This document shows, piece after piece, positions 1 through 5,945 of a DNA stretch of 7,019 bases. Under the pieces are notes generated by a model, which saw nothing but the letters and a program-made list of their open reading frames with translations, was not told the origin of the DNA and did no database searches. Source of the stretch: Bacteroidia bacterium (GTDB lineage Bacteria > Bacteroidota > Bacteroidia > Flavobacteriales > Flavobacteriaceae); the NCBI GenBank assembly GCA_018679315.1, contig JAHHLF010000271.1, positions 1 to 7,019 of the forward strand, given 5' to 3'. The translations under genes were made by a program, and so were the position numbers. The first letter of the stretch is position 1. Every line of letters begins with the position of its first letter.

Positions 1-354
1 GTAAAGCAAGGCGCCAAGCAGGGATGCTGCCAAAAATGATTTAAGCAAGACGCGGTAGAAAAGTCCTGAATCCCCCAGGTTTTTTTCATCAGAATAAAAC
101 TTAACTAAATTTATGTCGGTCCCCAGGCGACCAAGGATCCCCGCAAAAATGAAAAGGGAAAAACACAAGGAAACAAGGCCATAGACTGAAGCACCGTAAT
201 TGATGGTTATCAGATAGGTGAAAATGTAGCCTGCTAAAAGTCCGGCTGTACGTATTGTCAGAAATGAGAATCCCTTAGTCAGGATCTCCTTGCGATCCGA
301 ATCTTGCCAAATATTTTGAAGTTGTTGTTTCAATACACTTTTATGTGCATGCAA
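1..354 (-). CDS. Wzx-type polysaccharide flippase, 5' part only
   Basis: First 118 codons of a membrane protein that runs off the low-coordinate end. The peptide begins with a charged, Gln-rich cytoplasmic segment (HKSVLKQQLQNIWQDSDRK, 4-22), then hydrophobic segments at about 29-50 and 58-75 and the start of a third at about 102-118. Typical landmarks of the polysaccharide-transporter family are KGFSFLTIRTAGL (27-39), YGASVYGLVSL (53-63) and the GRLGTDINLVKFYS stretch (75-88). Members flip lipid-linked repeat units across the inner membrane, which fits the Wzz protein and sugar-nucleotide genes here. No ATG lies in this frame. The best start is the TTG at 352-354, nine bases after the wecC stop, with a second TTG at 331-333. 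A short ATG-started frame overlaps this start. An indel near the start is the alternative. An O-antigen-ligase or other multi-pass protein is less likely. Confidence 0.78.
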   Translation of the reverse strand, partial: MHAHKSVLKQQLQNIWQDSDRKEILTKGFSFLTIRTAGLLAGYIFTYLITINYGASVYGLVSLCFSLFIFAGILGRLGTDINLVKFYSDEKNLGDSGLFYRVLLKSFLAASLLGALLY

Positions 355-362
355 TTTCCCAT
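330..362 (-). other. Short ATG-started frame overlapping the flippase start
   Basis: One base after the wecC TAA there is an ATG opening a 10-codon frame (MGNCMHIKVY, then TGA) that is out of frame with the flippase. It contains a second ATG at 348-350. The TGA lies between the two candidate TTG starts' coding, overlapping the TTG at 331-333. It may be chance, a coupling peptide that lets ribosomes terminate and restart in the flippase frame, or the true flippase start displaced by a small indel in the AT-rich stretch around 338-343. There is no independent evidence that it is translated. Confidence 0.25.
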
Positions 363-363
363 A

Positions 364-1575
364 TTATTCTGTGACCCCGCAAAAGTCAAGTACTATTTTA
401 TCTGAAGGGATGTTAATGCTTTTGAATTCCTTATGTGCTACCAAGAAGGCAAGGATATCTGCCTTTTCTATAGCTGTTTCAAATGGTGTTAACTCAAAGG
501 ATTCATGGGAACTAATATTGGGTTCTACAATGTAATAGGTTTCATTGTTGGCCTGCTGAAGCACTTTCTCCGCTATCCACTTTGAAGGAGACTCCCTGAG
601 GTCATCAATATTCGGTTTGAATGCCAATCCCATAATAGCTATTCCAGGCTTCCTTCCATGATCCAGTTCGAATTGTAATTTGGTTCGATTTATTTTCTCG
701 GCACACCAAAAAGATTTGTAATTGTTTATGTCGCGTGCTGCTCCTATTAGTTTTGATTCCAAAGGGTAATCGCTTACAATAAAATAAGGATCTACAGCAA
801 TACAGTGTCCTCCCACACCGGACCCAGGAGAAAGAATGTTTACCCTTGGATGCATATTGGCCAATTTGATCAACTCCCATACATTGATATCGGCTTTGTC
901 ACAGATCAGGGAGAGTTCATTGGCAAATGCTATCTGTACGTCGCGCGAAGAGTTCTCGACCAGTTTACACATTTCGGCTGTTCGGGCATTAGTTTTGTGC
1001 AGGTCTCCTTTTACGTATTGACTGTAAAAAGCCGTTGCCTTTTCCGTAGATTCTTTGTCAATCCCTCCAATAACACGATCATTATGTACAAGTTCGTGCA
1101 TGACATTCCCCGGCAAAACACGTTCGGGGCAATAGGCCACAAATATATTGTTTTCCAATTCCGGACGGCTTTCATAGATCAGGTCCCTCATCTTCTCCGT
1201 AGTGCCTATGGGGGAGGTAGATTCAATGATATACATATCGCCTTCTTTAAGAAGTGGGAGAATGGTGCGCGTTGCAGCTTCTACATAGGAAATATCAGGC
1301 TCGTGCTTGCCTTTAAACGGAGTGGGTACTACTATCAAATACACATCGCCCTTGCTTGGTTCCGTATGTGCAGTAAGCAGTCCACTCCTAACAGCCATAG
1401 AAACCTCTTCCTCTAATTGAGGTTCAACGATATGAACCTTACCCGAGTTAATGATATCGACTACTTGCTGGTTTATGTCGACACCTATAACTTTAGTGCC
1501 ATTTTTAGCGATTAAAGCTGCAGTTGGCAGGCCGATATAGCCTAAGCCCATCATTACTACCTGGTGTTCTTTCAT
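364..1575 (-). CDS. wecC: UDP-N-acetyl-D-mannosamine dehydrogenase WecC
   Basis: Oxidises UDP-ManNAc twice with NAD to UDP-N-acetyl-D-mannosaminuronic acid. The protein has 403 residues, slightly shorter than E. coli WecC (about 420). The NAD-binding motif GLGYIGLPTAA is at 10-20, VPTPFKG at 83-89, ESTSPIGTTEKM at 118-129, AYCPERVLPG at 147-156 and TAEMCKLVENSSRDVQIAFANE at 199-220 (with Lys204). GVGGHCIAVDP at 253-263 contains the catalytic Cys258, and GLAFKPNIDDLRESP is at 316-330. The VEPN and HIVEP segments match WecC rather than the UDP-glucose or UDP-GalNAc dehydrogenases, and pairing with wecB one base upstream supports that specificity. The C-terminal domain ends a little early (DFCGVTE) but the whole fold is present. 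The flippase reading frame that follows is in the same frame as wecC, separated by the TAA and three sense codons. Confidence 0.96.
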   Translation of the reverse strand: MKEHQVVMMGLGYIGLPTAALIAKNGTKVIGVDINQQVVDIINSGKVHIVEPQLEEEVSMAVRSGLLTAHTEPSKGDVYLIVVPTPFKGKHEPDISYVEAATRTILPLLKEGDMYIIESTSPIGTTEKMRDLIYESRPELENNIFVAYCPERVLPGNVMHELVHNDRVIGGIDKESTEKATAFYSQYVKGDLHKTNARTAEMCKLVENSSRDVQIAFANELSLICDKADINVWELIKLANMHPRVNILSPGSGVGGHCIAVDPYFIVSDYPLESKLIGAARDINNYKSFWCAEKINRTKLQFELDHGRKPGIAIMGLAFKPNIDDLRESPSKWIAEKVLQQANNETYYIVEPNISSHESFELTPFETAIEKADILAFLVAHKEFKSINIPSDKIVLDFCGVTE

Positions 1576-1576
1576 A

Positions 1577-2704
1577 TTATATTGCCGAAATAAAATCTAG
1601 TATTCTTTTCGAAGCTAAACCATCACCATAAGGATTGTGGCGAGCCGACATTTCTTTATATCTATCCGGATTACGTATAAGTTCATTAGCCTCTGAAATG
1701 ATCTTCTCCGGAGAAGTACCTACCATTACCACAGTCCCGGCTTCTACCGCTTCCGGTCGCTCGGTGGTTTCTCTCATGACCAGTACTGGTTTACCTAGGC
1801 TCGGGGCTTCTTCCTGAACACCCCCACTATCGGTGATTATCAAATAACTTTGATTCATTAGCCAGACAAATGCCGGATATCCCAGCGGATCTATTAGGTG
1901 GATATTAGGTTGGTCTCCTAATATCTCATATACCGGCTTCTGAACTTTAGGGTTAAGATGTACAGGGTAGATAATATCAATATCTTCATGTTCCTTTGCT
2001 AAAGTTTTCAGGGCATCACAAATATTCAGAAACCCTTGGCCGTGATTTTCACGTCTGTGTCCTGTCACTAATATGAGCTTCTTTTCAAAGTTCAATGTCT
2101 TTTTTAATTGCTCAATTTCCAGGTCTGAAAACTGACCCTCTGATACCTTTTGTGTGCTGAATTGTAGTGCATCAATTACTGTATTACCGGTAATTATGAT
2201 CTGTTCTTTTTTAGTGTTCTCTTTTATGAGGTTGTCAAAAGAAGTCTCGGTAGGGGCGAAATGATAATCTGCCAGACACCCTGTGATCTTCCTATTCATT
2301 TCCTCGGGAAAGGGGGCCCATTTGTTATGAGTACGCAGGCCTGCTTCAACATGACAGACTTTGGCTCTTGCATAGAATGCCGCTATGGAAGTAGCCATGG
2401 TTGTAGTAGTATCTCCATGTACAAATACGAAATCGGGTTTAAAATCCTCTAATACCGGTTTTAAGGATTCGATTATCGCAGCAGTAAGCCCGTATAGATG
2501 CTGGCCGGGTTTCATGAGATTAAGGTCGTAATCCGGCTTTATTTCAAAGAACTCCAGCACTTGATCCAGCATTTCCCTGTGCTGTGCTGTTACACATACT
2601 TTGGTTTCAAAACGGTCCTGATCTTTTGCAAATGCACTAATCAAAGGAGCCATTTTTATGGCCTCGGGGCGAGTACCAAAAATGATCAGATTTTTTTTAA
2701 CCAC
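1577..2704 (-). CDS. wecB: UDP-N-acetylglucosamine 2-epimerase (non-hydrolysing) WecB
   Basis: Interconverts UDP-GlcNAc and UDP-ManNAc, the first step towards UDP-ManNAcA. At 375 residues it is the same length as E. coli WecB, and long blocks are nearly identical by eye: FGTRPEAIKMAPL (9-21), CVTAQHREMLDQVL (37-50), FVHGDTTTT (94-102), HVEAGLRT (118-125), ITGNTVIDAL (171-180), TGHRRE (214-219), YPVHLNP (246-252), TDSGGVQEEAPSLGKPVLVMR (291-311, read in two parts) and TERPEAV (314-320). The residues shown to be important in E. coli (Asp95, Glu117, Glu131, His213) correspond to Asp98, Glu120, Glu134 and His216. The start is a GTG at 2702-2704, six bases after rmlD, with no Shine-Dalgarno sequence and an A8 run in codons 3-5. 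An ATG start is not available at that position. One base separates its TAA from the wecC ATG. Confidence 0.96.
   Translation of the reverse strand: MVKKNLIIFGTRPEAIKMAPLISAFAKDQDRFETKVCVTAQHREMLDQVLEFFEIKPDYDLNLMKPGQHLYGLTAAIIESLKPVLEDFKPDFVFVHGDTTTTMATSIAAFYARAKVCHVEAGLRTHNKWAPFPEEMNRKITGCLADYHFAPTETSFDNLIKENTKKEQIIITGNTVIDALQFSTQKVSEGQFSDLEIEQLKKTLNFEKKLILVTGHRRENHGQGFLNICDALKTLAKEHEDIDIIYPVHLNPKVQKPVYEILGDQPNIHLIDPLGYPAFVWLMNQSYLIITDSGGVQEEAPSLGKPVLVMRETTERPEAVEAGTVVMVGTSPEKIISEANELIRNPDRYKEMSARHNPYGDGLASKRILDFISAI
2691..2698 (-). repeat. A8 homopolymer in codons 3-5 of wecB
   Basis: Eight A residues on the coding strand (GTG GTT AAA AAA AAT) just inside the wecB start. Such tracts can slip during replication or transcription, and a change of one base here would abolish WecB. 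A second A8 tract lies in the wzz-like gene at 6297-6304, and A7 tracts occur in the flippase (80-86), so runs of this length are not exceptional in this sequence. Confidence 0.4.
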
Positions 2705-2710
2705 GGAATA

Positions 2711-3496
2711 CTAAGCTTTATGCATATGTAAGACGCTATGTGCCGGTCTCGGCGCAAAACTACGATAATTATTGTCCTTAACAATCTTTCCTTCGTGTCC
2801 TAAACCCTGTTCTCTGGCTATTTTTTTAGCAAACTCATACCAGGTCATGATCTCAGGTCCGGCGAAATGAAGAATGCCATAGGAGCGATTTTCATTCTCG
2901 ATCCATTGCAGAATGAATTCCGCTAAATCCTTTGCATGTGTGGGTCTTCCTCGTTGTTCATTTGTAACGCCAATTCGTTCTTCTTCCCGCAATTTTTTAG
3001 AGATTTTCGTGTAAAAATTTTTTCCTGTTTCAGAGTAGATCCAAGAAGAGCGTATGATGGCATACTGATCTAGTATATGTCTTATATATGTCTCTCCTTG
3101 CAATTTTGAAGCTCCGTATACATTGATGGGATTTGTAGCATCTTCAGGATAATAGCCTTCTTCTTTTTTGCCGTCAAAGACATAGTCTGTTGAAATATGT
3201 ACCAGTGTAATATGGTGCTTAAGACATGACAAGGCGAGGAGTTTAACCCCGGTAGCATTCACCTTAAAAGCTTCTTGGGCCAGTTTTTCGGCCCCATCCA
3301 CGTCGGTATATGCAGCCGTATTGATGCAAAAATCAACCGGGTTAACATTAAAAAAAGTATCGAGTGCTACCTCATTGGTTATATCCAACTCTTCCTTGGT
3401 AACAAAGGTGAATTTCAAGTCAGGAAATGCTGAGGCAAGTTTCTTAAGGTGTTGCCCCAACTGTCCTCCTGCACCTGTCACAAGAACACGGTTCAT
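2711..3496 (-). CDS. rmlD: dTDP-4-dehydrorhamnose reductase RmlD, short C-terminus
   Basis: Last step of the branch: reduces dTDP-4-keto-L-rhamnose to dTDP-L-rhamnose with NAD(P)H. The N-terminal Rossmann motif GAGGQLG is at 8-14, NTAAYTDVDGAE at 59-70, STDYVFDG at 102-109, and the catalytic YGASK at 127-131 (Tyr127, Lys131). RSSWIYS at 149-155 and the RGRPT segment (182-186) are also typical. The protein has only 261 residues against roughly 285-300 in the enterobacterial and most other members. It stops four residues after the conserved RPxxSxL motif (RPAHSVL, 250-256) that normally precedes about 25 further residues ending in a tryptophan-containing helix. The catalytic core is complete, so activity is plausible, but the end looks cut off. 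Only six bases separate the TAG from the wecB GTG, so the missing part is not merely out of frame in the gap. It starts at an ATG overlapping the rmlC stop. Confidence 0.93.
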   Translation of the reverse strand: MNRVLVTGAGGQLGQHLKKLASAFPDLKFTFVTKEELDITNEVALDTFFNVNPVDFCINTAAYTDVDGAEKLAQEAFKVNATGVKLLALSCLKHHITLVHISTDYVFDGKKEEGYYPEDATNPINVYGASKLQGETYIRHILDQYAIIRSSWIYSETGKNFYTKISKKLREEERIGVTNEQRGRPTHAKDLAEFILQWIENENRSYGILHFAGPEIMTWYEFAKKIAREQGLGHEGKIVKDNNYRSFAPRPAHSVLHMHKA

Positions 3497-4038
3497 AAGG
3501 ATATGGAGTTTAGAAAAGGTAGGCTGCGGTCCTTTTCAGAAAGTATGAGCTCTTCGGCAGATAATTGCCAGCTAATGCCAATAGACGGGTCGTCATATCG
3601 AATACCTCGCTCCGAATCAGGGTCGTAGTAATTATCACATTTATACAGAAATTCTGTGTTTTCTTCCAAAGCCAGAAATCCATGAGCCATACCGCGAGGT
3701 AAAAAGATCATATTTCTCTCCAAAGCATTGAGCTCCATGGATACATGTTGGCCATAGGTTGGGCTTTTTGGTCTTATATCCACAACAACATCTTGAACTG
3801 AACCTGAGACTACGCGCACTATTTTTGCCTGGGCCATTTGCCCCAGCTGGTAATGCAATCCTCTAAGGACACCTTTTCTAGAGACTGAATGATTATCCTG
3901 AACAAAATTCAGATCGATCCTAAGAATGTCTTCTAATTTTTGCTTGTTAAAGGACTCAAAAAAACCTCCTCTTGAATCCTCGTAAATTTTGGGTTTCAAG
4001 ATCAATACACCGTCGATATGGGTTTTGGTAATTTCCAC
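3493..4038 (-). CDS. rmlC: dTDP-4-dehydrorhamnose 3,5-epimerase RmlC
   Basis: Third step of the branch: epimerises carbons 3 and 5 of dTDP-4-keto-6-deoxyglucose to give dTDP-4-keto-L-rhamnose; a cofactor-free cupin, dimeric in known members. The 181 residues are full length. The family blocks are FEDSRG-like YEDSRGGFFESFN (19-31), QDNHSVS (47-53), LRGLHYQ (58-64) with the catalytic His62, LPRGMAHGF (113-121) with His119, the YYDPDSERGIRYDDP block (137-151) with the conserved Tyr138, and SEKDRSLP (167-174) with Asp170, the partner of His62. The start is a GTG at 4036-4038. The N-terminal alignment (MEITKTHIDGVLILKP) places the family's first residues exactly there, and no ATG lies in a better position. 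The 12-base gap after rmlA has only a GAG and no clear ribosome site. Its TGA overlaps the rmlD ATG. Confidence 0.96.
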   Translation of the reverse strand: MEITKTHIDGVLILKPKIYEDSRGGFFESFNKQKLEDILRIDLNFVQDNHSVSRKGVLRGLHYQLGQMAQAKIVRVVSGSVQDVVVDIRPKSPTYGQHVSMELNALERNMIFLPRGMAHGFLALEENTEFLYKCDNYYDPDSERGIRYDDPSIGISWQLSAEELILSEKDRSLPFLNSISL

Positions 4039-4050
4039 GCTCGAATGATT

Positions 4051-4911
4051 TTACGCTATTAGATCCATCAGGTATTTTCCATAACCGCTCTTTATCAAAG
4101 GCTGGGCCAGTGATGCCAGTTGTTCTTTAGAAATAAAACCTTTGGTAAAGGCAATTTCTTCTATGCAACCAATTTTCAGACCTTGACGTTCTTCGATCAC
4201 TTCCACGAACTGCGCAGCTTGCATTAATGAATTAACGGTACCTGTATCCAACCAGGCCATGCCTCTGTCCAGACGACGGACTTGCAATTTACCGAGTGAC
4301 AAATATTTTCTATTGATATCCGAGATCTCGAGTTCCCCTCTGCTACTTGGAGTTATTCCCCGGGCTATGTCGATTACTTCATTGTCGTAAAAATAGATCC
4401 CTGGTATCGCGTAATTCGATTTTGGTGATTTTGGTTTTTCCTCAATTGACATCGCTTCAAAATTTTCATTGAACTCTATCACCCCATATCGCTGCGGATC
4501 CTGAACATGGTATCCAAAAATGATCCCTCCATTTGGATCAGTACATCTTGTAAGCAGGGCATTCAGCCCAGTGCCATAAAAGATATTATCGCCTAAAATC
4601 AGTGCCACTTTCTCATCGGCAATAAAATCGGCAGCGATCAAAAATGCCTCAGCAATTCCATTAGGATTAGCCTGTATTGCATAGGAAAATGAACATCCCA
4701 ATTGAGAACCATCTCCAAGTAATTTCGTAAATAATTGTTGATCATCAGGGGCGGTAATGATCAATATATCCTGAATACCGGCAGACAAAAGTGTTGACAG
4801 CGGATAATAGATCATTGGCTTATCATATACGGGCATGAGTTGCTTACTTATAACTTGTGTAATCGGGTATAAGCGGGTGCCACTACCTCCAGCCAGGATA
4901 ATTCCTTTCAT
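4051..4911 (-). CDS. rmlA: Glucose-1-phosphate thymidylyltransferase RmlA
   Basis: First step of the rhamnose branch: glucose-1-phosphate plus dTTP gives dTDP-glucose and pyrophosphate. The protein is 286 residues, the usual size. The nucleotide-binding loop GGSGTRLYP is at 8-16, followed by the SKQLMPVYDKPMIYYPLS block at 22-39. GDN at 107-109 contains the metal-binding Asp108. EEKP is at 157-160, the sugar-binding IPGIYFYD at 169-176, RGELEISD at 191-198 and WLDTGT at 220-225 with the second metal ligand Asp222. All active-site blocks are intact. The C-terminus (GYGKYLM, 276-282) matches the family, so the gene is full length. The ATG overlaps the rmlB stop by four bases, and 12 bases separate its TAA from rmlC. 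No Shine-Dalgarno sequence is visible, so translation probably depends on coupling to rmlB. The enzyme family is often inhibited by dTDP-rhamnose. Confidence 0.97.
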   Translation of the reverse strand: MKGIILAGGSGTRLYPITQVISKQLMPVYDKPMIYYPLSTLLSAGIQDILIITAPDDQQLFTKLLGDGSQLGCSFSYAIQANPNGIAEAFLIAADFIADEKVALILGDNIFYGTGLNALLTRCTDPNGGIIFGYHVQDPQRYGVIEFNENFEAMSIEEKPKSPKSNYAIPGIYFYDNEVIDIARGITPSSRGELEISDINRKYLSLGKLQVRRLDRGMAWLDTGTVNSLMQAAQFVEVIEERQGLKIGCIEEIAFTKGFISKEQLASLAQPLIKSGYGKYLMDLIA

Positions 4912-5945
4912 ACTGTCTGAATATTATATTTTTTTACAAACCAATTGATCGTTTCTTTTAAACCCTCTTTAAAATCAGTGCGAGGTTTCCAATTTAGTTC
5001 TCTGGTAATTTTACTTGAATCGATGGCATAACGAAAATCGTGTCCGGGCCTGTCGGCTACCAAGGTTATCTGTTCGCCATAGGACCCTTTTGATTTTGGA
5101 TAGACTTGATCCATTTGATCGCAAATTTGCCTGGCCATCGTCATATTATCCAACTCATAGTTCCCACCTATCGTATAGGTTTCACCAGCTGCCCCATCGT
5201 GATATACCTTGTCAATGGCTTCGCAGTGATCCGTTACGTACAGCCAATCCCTGATATTAGATCCATCCCCATATATCGGTATTGGTTTTCCTTCAATGGC
5301 ATTCCTAATTATAGTTGGGATAAGCTTCTCATCATTTTGGGCAGGTCCGTAATTATTAGAGCAATGTGTTATACAAACATTCATGCCATAGGTATGGTGA
5401 TAACTCCGGACAAGATGATCTGATGCAGCTTTTGAAGCGCTGTACGGACTGTTAGGGGCATAAGGAGATTGCTCATTAAAATACCCTTCCTTTCCCAGGC
5501 TGCCATAAACCTCATCTGTAGAGATATGGTGAAAGCGCGGCAGTTGCTCTTCCTTGTGATTGGGAGTGTCACTTGCCCAATATTTCCTTGCTGCTTCCAA
5601 TAATGCGTAGGTGCCAACAATATTGGTTTGGATAAAGGCATCAGGGCCTTCAATCGATCGGTCAACGTGCGATTCTGCTGCAAAATGGATCACTCCGTTG
5701 ACCCTGTTCGATTCAAATAATTGATCGAGGAGTTTTTGGTCGCATATGTCTCCGTGAACAAAGGTGTGTCTAGGGTTCTCAAAAAATTCCGACATGTTTT
5801 CTTTGCTTCCGGCATAGGTGAGTTTATCAAGATTAATGATATGTGTAGTTGGGTGTTTATCCAGGAAATAGGTAATAAAATTACTCCCGATAAAGCCAGC
5901 TCCACCAGTAATCAATATGGTATTTTTATCAACATCATCCGTCAT
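4908..5945 (-). CDS. rmlB: dTDP-glucose 4,6-dehydratase RmlB
   Basis: Second step of dTDP-L-rhamnose synthesis: dTDP-D-glucose to dTDP-4-keto-6-deoxy-D-glucose, NAD-dependent, cytoplasmic. The 345 residues are a normal length for an extended short-chain dehydrogenase. The Rossmann motif GGAGFIGSN is at 14-22. The dehydratase signature STDEVYG is at 142-148 (T143, D144, E145 being the catalytic Thr-Asp-Glu of this family), and YSASK at 168-172 supplies the catalytic Tyr168 and Lys172. AAESHVDRSI (89-98), NNYGP (197-201) and EKLIPT (206-211) are also characteristic. The segment after NNYGP reads AQND where many homologues have a YQFP-like sequence. The N-terminus carries about seven residues (MTDDVDK) ahead of the first beta strand. 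It starts at an ATG overlapping the wzz stop, and its TGA overlaps the rmlA ATG. Because rmlC and rmlD follow, the product goes to rhamnose rather than to Fuc4NAc, as with the paralogue RffG. Confidence 0.97.
   Translation of the reverse strand: MTDDVDKNTILITGGAGFIGSNFITYFLDKHPTTHIINLDKLTYAGSKENMSEFFENPRHTFVHGDICDQKLLDQLFESNRVNGVIHFAAESHVDRSIEGPDAFIQTNIVGTYALLEAARKYWASDTPNHKEEQLPRFHHISTDEVYGSLGKEGYFNEQSPYAPNSPYSASKAASDHLVRSYHHTYGMNVCITHCSNNYGPAQNDEKLIPTIIRNAIEGKPIPIYGDGSNIRDWLYVTDHCEAIDKVYHDGAAGETYTIGGNYELDNMTMARQICDQMDQVYPKSKGSYGEQITLVADRPGHDFRYAIDSSKITRELNWKPRTDFKEGLKETINWFVKKYNIQTV

Noticed and set aside
80..89. A-AAA-AAC heptamer in the flippase resembling a -1 frameshift site
   Set aside because: It simply encodes Glu-Lys-Asn, no downstream structure was evident, and the frame continues with normal membrane-protein sequence after it.
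805..1416. 203-codon open frame on the plus strand opposite wecC
   Set aside because: It lies wholly antisense to the highly conserved core of wecC, its translation has no recognisable motif and is rich in unusual residue runs, and it has no plausible neighbours on that strand.
2713..2728. Adjacent palindromes as a recombination or attachment site
   Set aside because: They are 6 to 8 bases each, expected by chance in AT-rich sequence, with no flanking direct repeats or recombinase gene.
5106..5423. 105-codon plus-strand frame opposite rmlB
   Set aside because: It is a shadow of the conserved rmlB coding sequence with no family features, and all supported genes are on the other strand.
4908..5945. 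RmlB and RmlA as RffG/RffH of a Fuc4NAc pathway, given the adjacent wecBC
   Set aside because: rmlC and rmlD follow directly in the same operon and no WecD- or WecE-like gene is present, so rhamnose is the better prediction.
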